6,080 nt of DNA. Origin: an uncultured Holophagales bacterium (GTDB lineage: Bacteria; Acidobacteriota; Thermoanaerobaculia; UBA5066). The notes beneath the pieces are model-generated. The model had not been told where the DNA came from. It was given only the letters and a program-made list of their open reading frames with translations, and ran no database searches. The stretch spans positions 1 through 6,080 of the forward strand of contig CALMDF010000271.1 in NCBI GenBank assembly GCA_937864895.1, read 5' to 3'. Position 1 is the first letter of the stretch. The number at the start of each line of letters is the position of its first letter. This document shows, piece by piece, positions 1 through 5,161 of this stretch. Position numbers and translations under genes: made by a program.

Positions 1-68
1 CCGACTCGACGCGCGGCTACCTGTCCGTCAAGAAGGCGAAGATGGGGCACCTTCTCAAGCTGGTCTAG
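1..68 (+). CDS. C-terminal end of an unrecognised protein (5' partial)
   Basis: Only the last 21 codons are in the window; complete codons begin at base 3 and end at a TAG at 66-68. The visible peptide is basic (GYLSVKKAKMGHLLKLV at the C-terminus). Twenty of 21 third positions are G or C, the same codon habit as the genes downstream, so the frame is very probably coding. The stop lies 14 nt before the mobA start on the same strand, which suggests one transcript and perhaps a molybdenum-related role such as a molybdoenzyme subunit or another cofactor gene. That role is only inferred from position: the fragment is too short for me to assign a family. Confidence 0.6.
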   Translation, partial: DSTRGYLSVKKAKMGHLLKLV

Positions 69-82
69 CGGGGACCGCCGCG

Positions 83-673
83 GTGGCCTGCGGGATCGTC
101 CTCGTCGGGGGCCTGTCGAGCCGCATGGGGAGCGACAAGGCCCTCCTGCCCGTCGGAGGGGTCCCGATGGCGCTCCTCCAGGCGTGCAAGCTGGACACGT
201 TCTGCAGCCGCACGGCGCTCGTCGGCAAGGAACGAGGCGGCTTCGAGGGCTGCGGGTACCCCTTCGTCCGGGACGGCACGGACGAGAGGGCGGCCCTTCA
301 CGGTCTCCTCGCCGCTCTCGAGTGGAGCCCGGAGGAGACCGTCGTCGTCCTCGCTGCGGACGTCCCGCGGCTTTCCGCGGGGCTCCTCTCGGCGCTCCTC
401 GCGCGGGCCCTCGAGACGGGGGCGCCTGCGCTCGTCCCCTCGGCCGGAGGACACCCGCAGCCCCTTGCCGCCGTCTGGACGAAGCGGGCCCTTCCCGCCC
501 TCCGCGCCGCAGCGGCCGCCGGCGACCTCTCGCTCCGTCGCGCGATGGAGTCCGCCCGCGCCGTCGTCCTCTCCGAGGAGGAGACGGCGGCTCTCCCCGG
601 TTTCGTTCCCGGGGCCTTCAGCAACGTCAACACGCCGGAGGACTACCGTGCCGTCCAAGAAGAGACCGCCTGA
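83..673 (+). CDS. mobA: Molybdenum cofactor guanylyltransferase MobA
   Basis: This is a 196-residue cytoplasmic nucleotidyltransferase of the MobA/GT-A-like fold. The family transfers GMP from GTP to Mo-molybdopterin, giving the guanine dinucleotide (MGD) cofactor used by DMSO-reductase-type enzymes. Residues 7-20 carry the signature LxGGxSxRMGxDKA that binds GTP (seen as LVGGLSSRMGSDKA). Residues 91-95 (AADVP, Asp93) match the metal-binding DxP segment, usually written CDMP in E. coli MobA. HPQPLAAVW (124-132) and the C-terminal NVNTPEDY are also typical, and length is normal. The GTG at 83 is the first possible start in this frame within the window and places the glycine-rich loop right at the N-terminus, as in homologues. 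The frame is open back to base 1, so a start outside the window cannot be formally excluded. There is only a weak purine-rich stretch upstream (67-74). The 3' end overlaps moaC by 26 nt. MocA-type cytidylyltransferases share the fold, but the small size and motifs favour MobA. Confidence 0.93.
   Translation: MACGIVLVGGLSSRMGSDKALLPVGGVPMALLQACKLDTFCSRTALVGKERGGFEGCGYPFVRDGTDERAALHGLLAALEWSPEETVVVLAADVPRLSAGLLSALLARALETGAPALVPSAGGHPQPLAAVWTKRALPALRAAAAAGDLSLRRAMESARAVVLSEEETAALPGFVPGAFSNVNTPEDYRAVQEETA
637..642 (+). promoter_or_regulatory. Shine-Dalgarno site fixing the moaC start
   Basis: GGAGGA lies 5 nt before the GTG at 648, inside the last codons of mobA. It is the reason for choosing this GTG over far-upstream TTG/GTG codons in the same frame, whose translation would be a low-complexity Pro/Arg/Ser-rich shadow of mobA. 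Confidence 0.75.
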
Positions 674-1175
674 GCTGACCCACCTCACTCCCGGAGGGGC
701 CGCGCGCATGGTCGACGTTTCGGGCAAGGCGCCGTCGCTCCGGACGGCGACGGCCCGGGCCGTCGTGACGCTCGGCCCGGCGGCGTGGTCGGCCCTCGAC
801 GCCTCGGAGAACCGGAAAGGGGACGCGCTCGCCGTCGCCCGCCTCGCGGGAATCCAGGCGGCGAAACGGGCCTCCGACTGGATCCCGCTCTGCCACCCGC
901 TCGTCTTCGACGCCGTGGAGGTCGTGCTGAAGCGCAATGCCGGGGAGCGCCGCGTCGAGATCGAGGCCTCCGTCCGTGGGACCGGGAAGACCGGCTACGA
1001 GATGGAGGCGATGGTCGCCGCGGCCGCGGCGGCGTTGACGGTCTACGACATGTGCAAGGGGGCGGAGAAGGGGATCGTCGTAGGACCGGTCGAGCTCGTG
1101 TCGAAGACGGGCGGCAAGAGCGGCGACTGGACCCGGGAAAAGGCGGCCCGCTCGTCAGGGCGCCGCGGGCGCTGA
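648..1175 (+). CDS. moaC: Cyclic pyranopterin monophosphate synthase MoaC
   Basis: A 175-residue protein that with MoaA carries out the first step of molybdenum cofactor synthesis. MoaC converts the MoaA product 3',8-cyclo-7,8-dihydro-GTP into cyclic pyranopterin monophosphate in the cytoplasm. It aligns end to end with E. coli MoaC from memory, with a constant offset of 6 residues: LTHL (10-13), MVDVSGKAPSLR (21-32), KGD with Lys57 (E. coli Lys51), GIQAAKR (68-74), IPLCHPL with His83 (His77), GKTGYEMEA with Glu118 and Glu120 (Glu112/Glu114), and YDMCK with Asp134 and Lys137 (Asp128/Lys131). SKTGGKSGDW follows at 152-161. All catalytic positions are therefore kept. The extra residues are a short N-terminal lead and an Arg-rich C-terminal tail (about 163-175). 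The GTG start sits behind GGAGGA and overlaps mobA by 26 nt, so the two are likely translated from one message. Its last 21 bases overlap the convergent glycosyltransferase gene. Confidence 0.96.
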   Translation: MPSKKRPPELTHLTPGGAARMVDVSGKAPSLRTATARAVVTLGPAAWSALDASENRKGDALAVARLAGIQAAKRASDWIPLCHPLVFDAVEVVLKRNAGERRVEIEASVRGTGKTGYEMEAMVAAAAAALTVYDMCKGAEKGIVVGPVELVSKTGGKSGDWTREKAARSSGRRGR

Positions 1176-2201
1176 GCCTTCCGGCTCCGAGCCTGTCTCG
1201 AACGGCTCCGCGGCGGCCTCGAAGAGGGCCGGCAGGAGCGCCGCGAGCGGGAGGAGAGCGAGGCGGTCCCACGTCCAGGTGACGAGCCAGGCCACGTCGA
1301 CGCGGGCGAACGCGAAGGACGCGAGGAGGAGCGCCGCGTAGGCCGCGGCCCCCGCGAGAAGCGGCCCCCGTTCGCGCCGCACCCCCGGCGACAGCGCGAG
1401 GAGTACGGCCGCGCCGAGGAGCCACGGGACGGCCGGGAGAAACGCGAGGTCCCGGAGCGTCGACAGGGCCCGGAGCACTTTTGCCGGGTCGAAGGATCCC
1501 GGCGCGAAGTCGGCGAGGCCCGATACGCCGTGAGCGGCCCGGAAGACCGACCAGGGAAGGACGCCGAGCCCGAGCCCGAGGCCACCGACGATGGCCGCGA
1601 CCCGAAGACGCCGGGCGGCCGCGAGGAGCCCCACGGCGACGAGGAGGACGACGACTCCCTCCTGCTTCGTAAGCGCGGCCTGGGCGAGGAGGAGCCCGGT
1701 CACCACCGGCGTGAGCGGTGTCGGAGACCGGCTCTCGAGGAGAAAGAGCGCCGCGAGGACGAGGACGAGGAGGAGAGCTTCGGCGTACCCGGTGTAGGCC
1801 GCCGTCTGGAAGTAGGGGAGGAGCGTGAGCGACGCCGCGGCCAGAAGGCGCCACGGCAGCGGGGCGCGCGTCCGGGCGAACGTCAGGCCGGCGGCGAGGG
1901 CGAGGAGGATCGGCCGGAGGAGCGCCAGGAGGAGCTCGTCGTAGCGGCCGAGGAGCCTCGCCGTTCCGGCGAGGAGGAGGGGCCAGAGAGGAGGGTACTC
2001 GGGGTGCGAGAACGCCCCGGCGGGATCGACCCGGAAGACGGACGACAGCTCGCCCGTGGCGTGGATCGCCCGTGCCTTCAGCCCCCAGACCGCGAGGTAG
2101 TCCCCCATCGAGAGCGGCTGGCGGAGCGCGAGGAACGTCGCGGAGACGAATCCGCACCCGAGGACGGCCGCCGCGAGCGCGACGAAGAGGTGGCGCCTCA
2201 T
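1155..2201 (-). CDS. GT-C fold (ArnT/PMT-like) membrane glycosyltransferase
   Basis: A 348-residue, very hydrophobic protein with about ten membrane segments, the first at residues 5-27. It resembles the bacterial GT39-like (GT-C) family, which moves sugars from polyprenyl-phosphate donors onto lipid, glycan or protein acceptors on the outer face of the inner membrane. Family-like landmarks are Asp34 in the first external loop followed by VWGLKARAI (38-46), HPEYPPLWPLL (66-76), GYAEALLL (138-145), TKQEG (178-182), PW (216-217) and WDRLALLPL (311-319). The match is by recalled motif pattern, not by search, and acceptor and donor are unknown. It is shorter than many relatives (often over 450 residues) and ends in a polar Glu/Pro/Ala tail. 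ATG 2201 is preceded by GGAG at 2215-2212 and overlaps the upstream gene's stop as ATGA. The stop lies inside moaC. It is most likely an envelope gene placed among cofactor genes, not part of their pathway. Confidence 0.78.
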   Translation of the reverse strand: MRRHLFVALAAAVLGCGFVSATFLALRQPLSMGDYLAVWGLKARAIHATGELSSVFRVDPAGAFSHPEYPPLWPLLLAGTARLLGRYDELLLALLRPILLALAAGLTFARTRAPLPWRLLAAASLTLLPYFQTAAYTGYAEALLLVLVLAALFLLESRSPTPLTPVVTGLLLAQAALTKQEGVVVLLVAVGLLAAARRLRVAAIVGGLGLGLGVLPWSVFRAAHGVSGLADFAPGSFDPAKVLRALSTLRDLAFLPAVPWLLGAAVLLALSPGVRRERGPLLAGAAAYAALLLASFAFARVDVAWLVTWTWDRLALLPLAALLPALFEAAAEPFETGSEPEGSAPAAP

Positions 2202-2596
2202 CGTTCGACGTCTCCGGCGGGCCCGCGCACGAGCGTCACCTCGGTCCCGATTCCCGGTCCGATCGAGACGTGGCGGGGCGCGAGGAGGTAGGCCGCCTTG
2301 CGCCGAAGGCGCTCGCGGGCCTCGGGCGCGACGAGGGGCCCGACGGACAGGACGGCGTCGGCCTGGAGCGGCCAGGTCGCGGCGGCGCGGAGCGCGTCGG
2401 CGGCGAACGCGGCGTCCCGGGCGATGCCGGGGGCGTTAAGGAGACGGCCTCGGGGACCGGCCCGCCAGAAGCGGGCAGCCATCGAGAGCGAGTCGGAGAG
2501 GGGAAGGTCCTGCCTCGCAGCTCCCGCGACGAGCGCGCCCAGGCCCGCCCCGGCGAGGAGGGCGGCGAGAAGGCGGCGGGAGCGGATCGGAATCAA
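2198..2596 (-). CDS. Small membrane-anchored or secreted protein, function unknown
   Basis: A 132-residue protein that I do not recognise by name. Residues 1-8 are basic (RSRR) and 9-27 are a hydrophobic Ala/Leu/Gly stretch ending AGAA. That is a signal anchor or a cleavable signal peptide, so the remainder (about 105 residues) should lie in the periplasm. The stretch WPLQADAVLSVGP (75-87) followed by RRKAAYLLAPRHV (98-110) resembles a short soluble segment I associate with some polyprenyl-glycosyltransferase loci and C-terminal domains; this is a loose recollection. The start is TTG at 2596-2594 with GGAG at 2610-2607, ten bases upstream, and no better start exists between it and moaA. The last bases overlap the glycosyltransferase start by 4 nt (ATGA), implying coupled translation and a shared role. 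A partner or accessory subunit of that enzyme is the best inference. Confidence 0.6.
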   Translation of the reverse strand: MIPIRSRRLLAALLAGAGLGALVAGAARQDLPLSDSLSMAARFWRAGPRGRLLNAPGIARDAAFAADALRAAATWPLQADAVLSVGPLVAPEARERLRRKAAYLLAPRHVSIGPGIGTEVTLVRGPAGDVER

Positions 2597-2616
2597 GCGG
2601 TGGCGGCTCCGGGCCG

Positions 2617-2622
2617 ATTGTA
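2617..2622 (-). promoter_or_regulatory. Candidate -10 box for the minus-strand glycosyltransferase pair
   Basis: Read on the minus strand this is TACAAT, one mismatch from TATAAT, in one of the few AT-rich spots of the window. A start about 6-7 nt downstream would fall near 2611-2610, just at the GGAG ribosome site (2610-2607) of the TTG-started gene. No good -35 hexamer is visible at the normal spacing, so the call rests on position and the -10 match only. Confidence 0.35.
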
Positions 2623-2631
2623 GAGACAGCC

Positions 2632-2637
2632 TAGAAT
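2632..2637 (+). promoter_or_regulatory. Candidate -10 box for moaA (probable leaderless start)
   Basis: TAGAAT, one mismatch from TATAAT, ends 6 nt before the A of the moaA ATG at 2644. The usual start point would therefore coincide with the start codon itself, giving a leaderless mRNA. In agreement, no Shine-Dalgarno sequence precedes this ATG at a useful distance. No -35 element matches at 16-18 bp spacing (2608-2615 is GC only). Confidence 0.4.
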
Positions 2638-2643
2638 CGCGGG

Positions 2644-3669
2644 ATGCCGGATCTCCCGGAGCGCGCGCTCGTCGACGGACACGGGCGGAGGATCACCTAC
2701 GCGAGGATCTCCGTCACCGACAGGTGCAACCTTCGCTGCGTCTACTGCATGCCGGAGGATCAGGCTTTCCGGCCGCTTCCCCACCTGATGACGCGGGCGG
2801 AGATCGCCCGGGCGGCGCGCCTCCTGGCCTCCCTCGGCGTCACGAAGGTGCGCCTCACGGGGGGCGAGCCGACGACGCGTCCCGACCTCGCCGGGATCGT
2901 CTCGGACCTCTCCGCGATCGGCTTCCCGGGCGGGATCGCCCTCTCGACGAACGGGGTTCTGTTTCCCCGCGTGGCGCGGGAGCTCCTCGCCGCGGGGCTG
3001 ACGAGAGTGAACATCTCGCTCGACGCCGCCGAGGCCGAGCATTTCCGGAAGATGGCGAGGCGCGACCATTTCGAGCCCGTCGCGGAGTCGATCCGGCTCT
3101 CGCTCGAGCTGCCGTTCGAGAGCGTCAAGCTGAACGCAGTCGTCATCCGCGGGTTCAACGAAGGGGAGGTCGTGAGGCTCGCCGCCTGGACGGCCGACCG
3201 GGCCCTCTCCGTGAGGTTCATCGAGTTCATGCCGTTCGGGGACAACTCCTGGAAGACCGAGGACTTCGTCGGCTGGGAGGAGATGAAGGGCTGGCTCGAG
3301 GCGGCGGGATACGTCCTCACCCCGGTCGAGAAGGATCCCGTCTCCGGCCCCGCCGACGAGTACCGGGTCTCCTCGGCCGCGGGAGCCCACCGCGGGACGA
3401 TCGGCTTCATCACGCCGGTCTCGGACCGGTTCTGCGACTCGTGCAACCGGATGCGGCTGACGCAGGACGGGTTCCTGAAGGGTTGCCTCTTCGGGCACCG
3501 CGACGTCGACCTCCTCCGCCCGATGCGCCGGGGCGCGAGCGAGGAAGAGCTCCTGGCCCTCGTCGAGGAGGCGGCCCGGACCAAGGAGGAGAAGCACCCG
3601 ATGTTCCTCGGCATGAGCAGGCTCTCGCTGCCCCTCCACTCCCGGAACATGAGCGAGGTGGGAGGATGA
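2644..3669 (+). CDS. moaA: GTP 3',8-cyclase MoaA (radical SAM)
   Basis: A 341-residue radical S-adenosylmethionine enzyme of the usual family length. It opens molybdenum cofactor synthesis by converting GTP to 3',8-cyclo-7,8-dihydro-GTP, the substrate of MoaC. The N-terminal 4Fe-4S motif CxxxCxxC is Cys28, Cys32 and Cys35 (RCNLRCVYC), after the typical ISVTD. GGEP of the SAM site follows in LTGGEPTTR, then STNG, ISLDAA, and FIEFMPFGDN. The second, GTP-binding cluster motif C-x2-C-x13-C is Cys264, Cys267 and Cys281 in FCDSCNRMRLTQDG...KGC. The protein ends SEVGG, keeping the C-terminal Gly-Gly tail known to be needed for MoaA activity. ATG 2644 gives the normal short N-terminal lead. There is no upstream ribosome site, and a -10-like box lies 6 nt ahead. 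Its stop overlaps the mogA start (ATGA), so the two are one operon. Confidence 0.97.
   Translation: MPDLPERALVDGHGRRITYARISVTDRCNLRCVYCMPEDQAFRPLPHLMTRAEIARAARLLASLGVTKVRLTGGEPTTRPDLAGIVSDLSAIGFPGGIALSTNGVLFPRVARELLAAGLTRVNISLDAAEAEHFRKMARRDHFEPVAESIRLSLELPFESVKLNAVVIRGFNEGEVVRLAAWTADRALSVRFIEFMPFGDNSWKTEDFVGWEEMKGWLEAAGYVLTPVEKDPVSGPADEYRVSSAAGAHRGTIGFITPVSDRFCDSCNRMRLTQDGFLKGCLFGHRDVDLLRPMRRGASEEELLALVEEAARTKEEKHPMFLGMSRLSLPLHSRNMSEVGG
3655..3660 (+). promoter_or_regulatory. Ribosome binding site of mogA within the moaA 3' end
   Basis: GAGGTG lies 5 nt before the ATG at 3666, inside the Glu-Val codons of the moaA tail. A second purine run, GGAGG at 3661-3665, encodes the terminal Gly-Gly but abuts the ATG with no spacer, so it is too close to be the main site. 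It may extend the pairing. Confidence 0.55.
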
Positions 3670-4184
3670 CCGGCGCCGTTCGCGTCGCGGTCCTGACGGT
3701 TTCGGACCGCTCCTTCCGCGGCGAGCGCGAAGACCTGGGCGGGCCCGCGGTGGCTGCCGCCGCCCGCCGCCTTCTCGCCGCGGAGGTCGTGGAGGTGAAG
3801 GTCGTCCCGGACGAGAAGGACGACATCGTCTGGCACCTGACGCGCCTCGCGGACAACGTGCACGTGGACGTCGTGCTGACGACGGGAGGGACCGGGATCT
3901 CCGTCCGCGACGTCACGCCCGAGGCGACCCGCTCGGTCGTCGGCTTCGAGGTGCCCGGGCTGGCCGAGGCCATGCGCGCCGCGAGCCGCGCCGCGCTGCC
4001 CGCCGCGATGCTCTCGAGGCAGTTCGCGGGCGTGCGCGGGAAGACGCTCGTCGTGAACCTCCCCGGGTCTCCGAAGGGAGCGGTGGAGTGCCTCGAGGCC
4101 ATCGCCGCCGCCCTCCCTCACGCCGTCGCGATGCTCCGGGGCGAGGTCGGGGACGCGCACCCGGTCCGCGGGGGCGGGGCCTGA
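3666..4184 (+). CDS. mogA: Molybdopterin adenylyltransferase MogA/MoaB family
   Basis: A 172-residue cytoplasmic protein of the MogA/MoaB family, which activates molybdopterin by adenylylation with ATP before MoeA inserts molybdate. Signature segments are TVSDRSFRGEREDLGGPA (11-28), TTGGTG (72-77) followed by SVRDVTPEA (79-87), and LPGSPKGA (132-139). These are the MPT and nucleotide-binding loops of the family, and no key element is missing. The length suits single-domain MogA or MoaB and excludes MoeA or CinA fusions. I cannot separate MogA from MoaB by sequence alone; in organisms with only one of the two, it does this job. ATG 3666 overlaps the moaA stop by 4 nt, so translation is probably coupled. 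Alternative longer readings of this frame upstream are only a shadow of moaA. A 26-nt gap separates it from the next gene on the same strand, so read-through is likely. Confidence 0.94.
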   Translation: MTGAVRVAVLTVSDRSFRGEREDLGGPAVAAAARRLLAAEVVEVKVVPDEKDDIVWHLTRLADNVHVDVVLTTGGTGISVRDVTPEATRSVVGFEVPGLAEAMRAASRAALPAAMLSRQFAGVRGKTLVVNLPGSPKGAVECLEAIAAALPHAVAMLRGEVGDAHPVRGGGA

Positions 4185-4210
4185 GACGGGACGCCGGGTC
4201 TCCGTCTTCC

Positions 4211-5161
4211 GTGGCCCTGACCTGCCGCCTCTCGGCGCTTCCCGTCCTCGCTTCCCTCGCCCTCCTGGCCGGGCTCCCGGCGACGGCCGGAGCCTCGCGC
4301 GAGGTCCCCGCAGAAGGCGGCGAGCCGACCCGCCGGATCCTCCGGCTCGCCACCGGTAAGGTCGAGACGGTCCCGCTCGAGGCCTACGTTTCGGCGGTCC
4401 TGCCGGCCGAGATCGGCGCGAGCGCCCCGGCCGCGGCCCTCGAGGCCCAGGCCGTTGCCGCGCGTTCGTACGCCGTGGCGAGGAAGGGGCGCCACGAGGA
4501 CCGGGGCGCCGACCTCTGCGACGGGGTGCACTGCCAGGTCTACGCCGGCCTTTCGAGGGCGACCGCTGCGACGCGCCGCGCGGCCGAGGCTTCGCGGGGA
4601 ATCGTCCTCGTCCAGGGAGGCCGGGTGATCGCCGCCCCCTTCCACGCCGTCTGCGGTGGGAGGACGGCGCGACCGTCGGCCGTGTGGGACGACGAGGAAA
4701 CGCCCGACCTCGTCCCCGTCGAGGACGACGCCTGCCTCTCGGCGAGCGGTGCGCGGTGGACGTTCTTCCTCCCGAGGGCCCAGGTCCCGGCGCTCACCGC
4801 GAGGCTCGGATTCCCGGAAGGGCGCTTCCTGGAGGTTTGGGGTCATTCGGACGACGGCCGGGTCGCGGCGCTGCGGCTCGCGGCGCCCGGAGGGAAGTCG
4901 CTCGTCGTGAAGGGATTCGACCTGAGGGCCCGGGCCTCGGAGATCTGGGGGTGGGCGGCGGTCCGGTCGACCGACTTCGAGGTCACCGAGCGGCCGCAGG
5001 GCTACCTCTTCTCGGGACGCGGGACCGGGCACGGCGCGGGGCTCTGCCAGGCGGGGGCGATCGCGAGGGCGGCGCGGGGGGAGAGCCGCGGAGCGATCCT
5101 CGCGCATTACTATCGCGGGGCCTCGACGGCGTCGCTCGACGCCCTTGAAACGAGTCGATGA
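4211..5161 (+). CDS. Secreted SpoIID/LytB-domain peptidoglycan hydrolase
   Basis: A 316-residue exported protein. Residues 1-28 form a signal peptide (Leu/Ala core, cleavage likely after AGA at 28), which is why GTG 4211 is chosen over a GTG at 4088 that would prepend an Arg/Pro-rich shadow of mogA. The SpoIID domain begins near residue 43. It shows VPLEAYVSAVLPAEIG (54-69) with Glu67 at the place of the catalytic Glu of B. subtilis SpoIID, ALEAQAVAARSYA (76-88), the metal-site-like CDGVHCQVY with Cys103, His107 and Cys108, and FHAVCGGRT (144-152). It ends in GRGTGHGAGLCQAGA around His274 and a final AHYYRGA. SpoIID proteins are lytic transglycosylases that cleave glycan strands stripped of stem peptides; LytB is a modifier of amidases in Bacillus. 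Sporulation is not implied, as the domain is widespread in non-spore-formers. It overlaps the NamZ gene by 4 nt, which strengthens a glycan-turnover role. No clear ribosome site precedes the start. Confidence 0.9.
   Translation: MALTCRLSALPVLASLALLAGLPATAGASREVPAEGGEPTRRILRLATGKVETVPLEAYVSAVLPAEIGASAPAAALEAQAVAARSYAVARKGRHEDRGADLCDGVHCQVYAGLSRATAATRRAAEASRGIVLVQGGRVIAAPFHAVCGGRTARPSAVWDDEETPDLVPVEDDACLSASGARWTFFLPRAQVPALTARLGFPEGRFLEVWGHSDDGRVAALRLAAPGGKSLVVKGFDLRARASEIWGWAAVRSTDFEVTERPQGYLFSGRGTGHGAGLCQAGAIARAARGESRGAILAHYYRGASTASLDALETSR

Noticed and set aside
364..381. Perfect 7-bp inverted repeat with a CTTT loop inside mobA
   Set aside because: It falls in ordinary mobA codons just after the ADVP motif with no T-run or regulatory context. 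A GC-only stem of this size is expected at this base composition.
1174..1187. Possible hairpin (GAGCC-TTCC-GGCTC) right after the moaC stop as a terminator
   Set aside because: The stem has only 5 bp, no T-run follows on either strand, and it lies within the glycosyltransferase coding sequence. Short GC inverted repeats are common by chance here.
1620..1990. GAGGAG-like purine runs on the plus strand resembling a repeat array
   Set aside because: There is no fixed unit or spacing. They are the complement of CTC and other Leu/Ala codons of a membrane protein.
685..2157. Long minus-strand open frame (490 codons) across moaC and the glycosyltransferase gene
   Set aside because: It is Arg/Pro/Gly-rich low-complexity translation in another frame of well-supported genes. 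Such frames are expected at this GC content.
1530..2291. Plus-strand open frame of 253 codons rich in Glu and Arg
   Set aside because: It is antisense to the glycosyltransferase gene. The Glu-rich composition is the complement of CTC Leu codons, not a real acidic protein.
2760..4160. Minus-strand open frame of 466 codons opposite moaA and mogA
   Set aside because: moaA and mogA are unambiguous on the plus strand; the opposite frame shows no domain or motif.
4088..4210. N-terminal extension of the SpoIID-like protein from GTG 4088
   Set aside because: The added residues are an Arg/Pro-rich shadow of mogA and would bury a good signal peptide; GTG 4211 is preferred.
4118..5107. Minus-strand open frame of 329 codons opposite the SpoIID-like gene
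   Set aside because: It is Arg/Gly/Pro-rich with no recognisable motif and fully antisense to a gene with a complete SpoIID domain.
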